From Ceratotherium simum simum (lineage: Eukaryota > Chordata > Mammalia > Perissodactyla > Rhinocerotidae), in the NCBI RefSeq assembly GCF_000283155.1, contig NW_004454207.1:7833778-7897777 (forward strand): 64,000 nt of DNA, read 5' to 3'. The position numbers and the translations under genes are program-made. Numbering within the stretch: position 1 is the first letter of the stretch; each line of letters starts with the position of its first letter. This document shows, piece after piece, positions 58,300-64,000 of this stretch. The notes below the pieces were generated by a model. That model saw only the letters and a list, made by a program, of their open reading frames with translations. It did not search any database and had not been told where the DNA came from.

Positions 58300-58520
58300 A
58301 GGCTTTGGGGGGGCCGGCCTGTCCTGGTTTGCAGGGAAAGGGCCGCGCCCGGTGGTCTTGCTTCCCACGAGTGCCGGATTTTCCGAGGCCGCTCGGGAGT
58401 ACCGGAGAAGAGATGGGGGTAGGGCCCGGGCGAGGCGGGGGCGTCCTAGGGACTACGACAAGGCCGGGACCCTACCTCTGCTGTTTGTCAGGTAGGGCGA
58501 TGGCGGCGGGGATGGGAGGA
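58300..58520. promoter_or_regulatory. CpG-rich block left of the tRNA
   Basis: Dense CpG (gggccgcgcccggtgg, gaggccgctcggg, ggcgaggcgggggcg) in otherwise AT-rich surroundings. It contains a short ATGGCGGCGGGG..GAAG|GTATCT segment (58501-58525) that looks like a start codon followed by a donor. Confidence 0.5.
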
Positions 58521-58664
58521 GAAGGTATCTGTCATTACGCTTGTGATAAAAAGATGCCAAAAAATAGAAAAATAAAATAAATAAATTAAAAAATAAAAGG
58601 AGAAAGAAAGCACCTTGTCTTTGCTTTCCATGTTTCTACCCAGGCACTCAAAGTAGTAAAACTG

Positions 58665-58669
58665 AAAAA
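58665..58669 (-). terminator. RNA polymerase III terminator of the tRNA gene
   Basis: TTTTT on the minus strand, 15 bases after the tRNA 3' end, is the expected Pol III stop signal. Confidence 0.75.
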
Positions 58670-58684
58670 CTAGCTACCCGGCCA

Positions 58685-58757
58685 TGGTTCCACTGGGGCT
58701 CGAACCCAGGACCTTCTGCGTGTAAAGCAGACGTGATAACCACTACACTATGGAACC
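58685..58757 (-). tRNA. tRNA-Val (anticodon UAC)
   Basis: On the minus strand 73 bases fold as a standard tRNA. Acceptor GGTTCCA pairs with TGGAACC and is followed by discriminator A. The anticodon stem TCTGC/GCAGA surrounds loop TTTACAC with anticodon TAC. The T arm is CTGGG-TTCGAGC-CCCAG. The A box (TAGTGTAGTGG) and B box (GGTTCGAGCCC) are intact, there is no intron, and CCA is not encoded. A CACGTG E-box sits three bases upstream (58760-58765). All pairs are intact, unlike SINE heads, so this is a true gene. Human has a Val-TAC tRNA at the same place beside RS1. Confidence 0.97.
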
Positions 58758-58799
58758 TTCACGTGGGAACGTCTCATCGTTGGTTTATTCATAGTCTGA

Positions 58800-59700
58800 C
58801 ATCATAAACAGCGCCTCCGGGGAAACCGGCTCCCTCCGCCGTGGCCCCGCCCCCGCCGTGGCCCCGCCCCTCCTGCGAGGTACGGCGTTCGCGGCCAGGC
58901 CGCGGGCTCCGGCTCCCGTTCCGGTGTCTGGGCTGCTCGCGGTGCTCGTGTGCCGGGTTCGTCGCTCTGCGACCAGGCAGGCCAGAGCCTGGCTTACCCC
59001 CCTGGCCGAGAGTTCCGTCGCACTAATGACCCGTCCCCAAACTTTCCCTCAGCCGGGGCGTCGGCGAGGCCGGCCCGGCGGGCGCAAGCGGACCATGCTC
59101 GCGGCACGGCCCGTTCTGGCAGCTTCCCTCAGCTCGGGAGGGCCCCGCGCTTTCCCCATTTTCCCCACGGACACACTGAGTCGCTTCGGGCACATTGGAG
59201 GCCTTGAGTCCGGAGCAGGGCGGACGGGAGCCCCACTTGGAGCCAAGATTCAGCAGCGCGGGGTTTGGGGGTGCGCTGGGGGTCATTTCTATATTGGCAT
59301 TCATTTTGCCAGGGTTGGAAAAGGCCGCTCGTCAGTCGGCCTCTTGCCGGAGGATGTAGGCTCTTAATGCGCCCCTGACTTTTTCCACAACATTCTTCCC
59401 CTCAGAGAGGGGCGAAAAATGACCGGGCTTTTGTTTGCTCTGATTCGCCTGGGGTTGGGTGGGGTTGGGGGTGCGGTGTAGACAGGCCACCCCTTTATGG
59501 CTGGGGGGGATGCAGGACCGGCCACAAGATTCGAGGGGCCAGTGCAAAATGCAAATGCCAGGTTCCTCGTTCATAAGTTATTGCGAATTCCAAAACGGTG
59601 ACAGCAGAGCATTAACCCCAGCGCGGCCCGTGCGAGGCCCGCGAACCTGCCGCTGTGCTTCCAGGACTGTGGTCCCCACGGGGTGCTGGGACTCGCCGTT
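58800..59700 (+). promoter_or_regulatory. PPEF1: CpG island, probable PPEF1 promoter
   Basis: A dense run of CpG with a tandem 17-bp repeat (58836-58852, 58853-58869) carrying two CCCCGCCC GC boxes (Sp1-type), no TATA box, and GC-rich sequence to about 59700. In human, PPEF1 (an EF-hand Ser/Thr phosphatase) starts on the plus strand just past RS1 and this tRNA, so its 5' untranslated exon probably lies here. No PPEF1 coding sequence is visible before the window ends. The overlapping open frames here are GC-driven and not recognised. Confidence 0.6.
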
Positions 59701-62190
59701 ACAAAGGGCTCCTGTATGGTCTCGCTTCTTGGTTTTCATTGTCAGTGCTGTTTGCCCTCCCCAGTGCTTCTGGATGGATCTTCGTCACCATCCTAGGATT
59801 TCCCGCCATCCTCAAGCTTGAAAACCCACTTAAAACCATTTGGGGGGCATCTTTAAGTGCTGAATTGGACATGACTGAAGGCTGCAGCCGGCCTTTTCCC
59901 TGACGTCTTCCTCTGAGGCTCCCAGAATGGTGGAGAAATGATACTGATTGTACGAAAGCAACCCCTTCAGCCAACTCCTGTCTTCCTGGGAAAGCCCCTG
60001 GAAGAAACAGGTGGGTGGAAGGTGCACTAATCGGAGGGGCATGATCTGGATTCTAGTCCTGTCTTGGCTACTCTTGAACTAGTCAGTTCTCCTCCCAAGC
60101 CTCAGTGTCCTCCTTTGTGAAATGCATGGGTTGGACTAGACACCCCCACTTTGCCCTCTGGGTCTAAATGTCATCCCTACTTTCCAGGTGGGAAAATGGA
60201 GGCTGTTATCTGCCCTGTATGTTTTTCTACAGAAATAGAGGCAGGCCTGCAGCTAGTGCTTGGGTTGTCTAGGACCAGATTTCCTGTGTCCTGGTTAGCG
60301 CCCTGTAATATTCATCGTGGGGCCTCTTCCAGAATGCCTTTTTGTTGATACATTTCGAGAGGCCTCTTGAGCACTTGATGTTTAGATTATGAGCCATGAG
60401 ATGACCATGGGTGGACAGCCACTAGCCAGAGGATGCATTCATGAAAGCTCCGTGTTTCTGCTAGTCAATGAACTCTGACTCCGGGATGCCCAATATTAAG
60501 TATATCCCACCTGTTGCCAAACCCCTCTCAGTTCAAAACAAGGCTACCAAGAATTGGGCCTGAAATTACACTCACCAGTTGTATTTTGGTTTGTCTCCAG
60601 GGAACGCTTTGCTCTCCCTCCAGCTTTGTCTGCACTTGCTATAAGGGTGGGTTCACCAAGTGCAAGCCTTGGCCAAGTTCCCGCACGTACACTCTCTGTA
60701 GAAAAGAAGCTGGTGTACCTCTGATGCACGTGACACAGGTTTCTGCCCTTAGTGAAAAACTCGTGTTCCATTTCTCCATTCTGACAAGGAGGGAGACTCT
60801 TGTTCCACTCTCCCGGTGCCCTCAAGGAGTAGTCACAATCTCTATTATTAGTAAAGTGCAATATGGTTTACAAAGCACTTTCACATACATTCCTATGAGA
60901 TAGCCATGGTAAGTGTTACTATCTCCATTTTTCAGCTGAAGAAGTTGAAGCTGAAAAGCTTGCCTTGTCTGAGACCATTCTACAGGTGAGTGGCAGGGCT
61001 GGGCTCAAACTCAGCCTTCTGATACTTAAGTGATTTCGGGAGGCCCATGTCCAGAAAGACTACATGTTGTTGTTCCCATACGAGTGCCATTGGTCTCGTA
61101 ATATATTGTATGCATGCCAGTGAGGAGGTGGATACCTTTTATTTTTCATCTTCTGTAGTTTTTAAATGAAATCCTCAAAAGCAGGAACCAAGAGCCTGCT
61201 GGAAACAACTGTTGATGACTTGCACCTTGAAACCACCAGTGTCCTGGATAGTGCCTCAGCTGGCCACATTTTTGCCTGGCACTTCAGTCTTTTCAGTCAG
61301 ATTGGTGAGGCCTGTCCCCCTCCCAGGTATACCCATAAGCAGCTGAACAACGATAAGACAAATACATCAACAAACTAGTAAATAAACACAGAAGTCACTT
61401 CAAACGTTTTGAGTCCTCTGATTTCTCAGATGTTTAGTGTGGCTTCCCCAGTATTAGGCTTCACTGATGGAGAGTAATGCAACCAAAGAAACCACAGCCC
61501 CAAACGCTGAGCTGACTTAGGAAGCTGATTTCATTTCATTTCATTTAGAAATGATTGTACTCTGTCTTTCAGTGAATACTCAAGTATTTACTAAGAAAAG
61601 TGAGTCATTATCATAGTATGGCAGAGCTCGCCTTATTTTTCCCCTTTTGTAGCTCTCCAAGTTCAGAACATTTGAAACTAGCCTATTGGAATGGATATTT
61701 GTTGCTTTCTGCCCACCTACCTTTTCATAGTCACTTACATCCCTCTGTCTTCTTACCCAGCTCAAGTTCTGTGGTGGTTTTTATCACTCGTTTGCCCCTT
61801 TGTTGCTTGTATTTGTTGGCAAAACCACAACCTGTTAAATCCAACTCTCTCCCTACTCCGCCCCTGAATATGGCCCCAAGAAGAACACACATTCAGGCCA
61901 ACTGGTTTTACGTTAAATTCTTGACTACTTACCTCAAGTGAGCCTTTAATGTAGCCTAGAATCTGTCTGCTTCCCCTGTCCATTCATTCTCTACCTCTCC
62001 TAAAGGGCAGTTTCATATCTTCTCTCCCTAAACTTCCTGTACCTCCTTCCCCAACCTCACGTACAGCTGATGGACTTGGCTGCCTTATTTCAGTGCAAGA
62101 ATGGAAGCAATCAGAAGAGAACTTCTACAAGTACCCGCCACATCTGCCCACCTACCTGCATGTGTGCCCTCATAGATCTAGACCAGGGCT
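59701..62190. other. Non-coding region after the CpG island
   Basis: Contains MIR-like relics at about 60040-60200 (sense) and 60860-61020 (antisense), and unassigned sequence. If PPEF1 starts at the island this is its first intron. Confidence 0.5.
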
Positions 62191-62194
62191 CTTC

Positions 62195-62370
62195 GTCTAG
62201 ATCAGGGCTTCTCCACCACAGCCCTGTTGACATTTCGGACTGGGTAACTCTTTGTCGTTGGGGCCTGTTCTGTGTGTTGTAGAATGTTTCACAGCGACCC
62301 TGGCCTCTACTCACTAGATGCCCATAGCACCCCTCCCCCAGTTGTGACAACTCAAAATATCCCCTGGGGG
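62195..62370 (-). mobile_element. MER20-like element, minus orientation
   Basis: Reads agggcttctccaccacagccc, ctggcctctactcactagatgccc, ccagttgtgacaactcaaaatatcccctgggggg, the reverse complement of the MER20 consensus seen at 23478-23712. Confidence 0.8.
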
Positions 62371-62580
62371 GGCAAAATCTTGGGGGCTATTTGGCAATGT
62401 CTGCAGACACTTTTGGTTGTCATGACTGGGAGGGGTTGGTGTGCTACTGGCATCCAGTCGGTAGAGACCAAGGATGCCGTGAAACATCTTGCAATGCACG
62501 GAACAGCCTCTCACAACAAAAAATGACCCAGTTTCACATGTCAATAGTGTCACGGTTGAGAAATCCTGTCCTAGATGAGT
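62371..62580 (+). mobile_element. MER20-like element, plus orientation
   Basis: Reads ggctatttggcaatgtctgcagacac, ggttgtcatgactggg, gctactggcatccagtcggtagagacc, cacggttgagaaatcctg. It abuts the minus-oriented copy, giving an imperfect inverted repeat of about 380 bp. Confidence 0.8.
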
Positions 62581-62584
62581 GGTC

Positions 62585-64000
62585 TGCATTCCTATCAAAA
62601 GCCAGCCTGCTCTCACCTACTCAAGGAAACCACCCCAACAGTTCCACCCTCTTTCAACTACATCATTATTTAACTTCTCCATTGGATCATTTTGATCAGC
62701 ATGCAAATATTACACATTTCTCTCATCACTGAAAAAATAATCTCTTAATTCCATTTCTGCCTCTAGCTACTTCCATTTCTCTGCTCTCCTTATAGCAAAA
62801 CTCTTAGAAAGATTTGTCTGTAGGCGCTCTCCCCAATTCCTCTCCTGTTGGAAGCACTTTCCCTCCCCTGCCTTTAGGATACCATCCTCTCCTGATTTTT
62901 GTTTCCTACCTCACTGGTTGCTCCTTCTCAGTCACCTTTGCTGGATCCTCATCTCTTTGACCTCTGAACATGGGTGGACCTCAGGTCTTGGTTCTTGGAC
63001 TTCTCTATTCATTCTCACCACCTTGGCAACCTCATTCAATCTAATACCTTTAAATATCATCTATAACCTAGATGACTTCCAAATTTATATCTCTAATCCA
63101 GACTTTTCTCCCAGACTCCAAATCTACCTACTCAGCATCTCCATTTACATGTCTAATAGGCATCTCAAACCTAATATGTCTGTATCTAAGCTTTTGAGCT
63201 CTATCCTCTGAATCTGCTCCTCTCTCAGTCTTCCTTGTCTCAGATAAGAGCAACTCCATCTTTCCAGTTATTTAGGCCTAAAACTTAGAATCATACTTGA
63301 TTCTTCTTTTTCTCACAACTCAATTCTAACCTCACTAGCAAATCCTATTGGCTTCACCTTCAAGATCTACCTGGAATCTGATCACTTTCTACCATCTCAC
63401 CTGCTACCATACTAATCAAAGCCACGGTCACTTTTTGCTTAGATCATTGCCAAGAACCTCATCTCCTGTCTCCCAGCTTCTGCGTTTTTTTCCCTACAGA
63501 CTATTCTCCACACAGTAGCCAGAGTTATCCTTTTAAAACCCAAGTTAGATCTTGTCACTCCTCTGCTCAGAGCCCTTCAGTAGCTCCTCACCTTAACTAG
63601 AATGAAAGCCACAGCCTTATAGTGGCCTGCAAGGCCCCGCTTGATCTGACCTATCTGTTACCTCTCTGATCATATATCCTATTACTTTGCCTTTTCTTTT
63701 ACTCTCTTCCGGCCACATTTGCCTGCTTGCTGTTCTTCAAACACACTAGGCCTCTTCTGCCTCAGGGCCTTTGCATCTGCTGTTCTCTCAGCCTTGAATG
63801 CTCTTTCCCTGGGTCACCCTTTGCCCTCTCACCTTGCTCAAATATCTTCTCAGTGAGGTCTTTCCTGACTGCCCTATTTAAAATTGCTCTTTTCCTTTCC
63901 CCGTCACACTAGAAACTCAGTATCCCCCTTTCCTGCTTTATTTTTCTCTACAGCATTTATCACCATCTGATTTTCTAGATATTTAGTTATTTATTTTGTT
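62585..64000 (+). repeat. Long LINE-2 relic with reverse-transcriptase remnant, cut by the window end
   Basis: The + frame near 63065-63195 reads DDFQIYISNPDFSPRLQ then MSNRHLKPNMS, a recognisable decayed form of the L2 reverse-transcriptase segment after the catalytic motif. Then come actattctccacacagtagcc, cacagccttatagtggcctgc, ggcctttgcatctgctg and the usual L2 3' region. Stops and frameshifts make it dead. It extends past 64000. L2-like text before 62190 suggests the MER20 pair inserted into a longer copy. Confidence 0.85.

Noticed and set aside
58858..59367. 169-codon GC-rich open frame in the CpG island
   Set aside because: Open frames in several registers and both strands are expected at this GC content, and none is recognised as PPEF1 or another protein.

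Overview
This window is mammalian nuclear DNA from a perissodactyl X chromosome, most likely an equid. Ten tRNA-derived SINEs carry the equine ERE head (GGCCGGCCC..GTGG..TTAAGTG), most with clean target-site duplications, and several L1 3' ends belong to one family. Gene content and order match human Xp22.13: CDKL5 (plus strand), RS1 (minus strand), then a CpG island where PPEF1 should begin.

Positions 1-26975 hold the 3' part of CDKL5. There are six constitutive coding exons (1261-20327; 312 codons, matching human residues about 649-960), one in-frame 123-bp alternative exon (16094-16216), and a 6.6-kb 3' UTR ending at AATAAA 26951-26956. A second donor at 20158 lies exactly where the human long isoform leaves this exon.

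Positions 26976 to about 32300 are the tail-to-tail interval between CDKL5 and RS1, holding MIRs, a hAT fossil and a 1.5-kb L1M. Positions 32800-56739 carry the whole RS1 coding sequence on the minus strand. Its six exons (52, 26, 106, 142, 196 and 153 coding bases) total 675 bases and give an intact 224-residue retinoschisin. RS1 introns hold most of the young insertions.

Beyond RS1 lie a CpG island in two blocks (58300-58520 and 58800-59700), a tRNA-Val(UAC) gene on the minus strand between them, and a probable PPEF1 promoter. The last 4 kb are mainly an old LINE-2 copy interrupted by two MER20-like elements in opposite orientation.

The two complete or partial protein genes serve neurons: CDKL5 is a neuronal Ser/Thr kinase and RS1 a secreted retinal adhesion protein. 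Nearly all remaining open frames are repeat remnants or chance. I found no prokaryotic-type system and nothing that looks like a new protein machine. The points most worth a second look are alternative CDKL5 exon use, a G-rich block next to its stop codon, a twin-primed L1, inverted repeat pairs inside a transcribed intron, and the CpG-island/tRNA promoter region.
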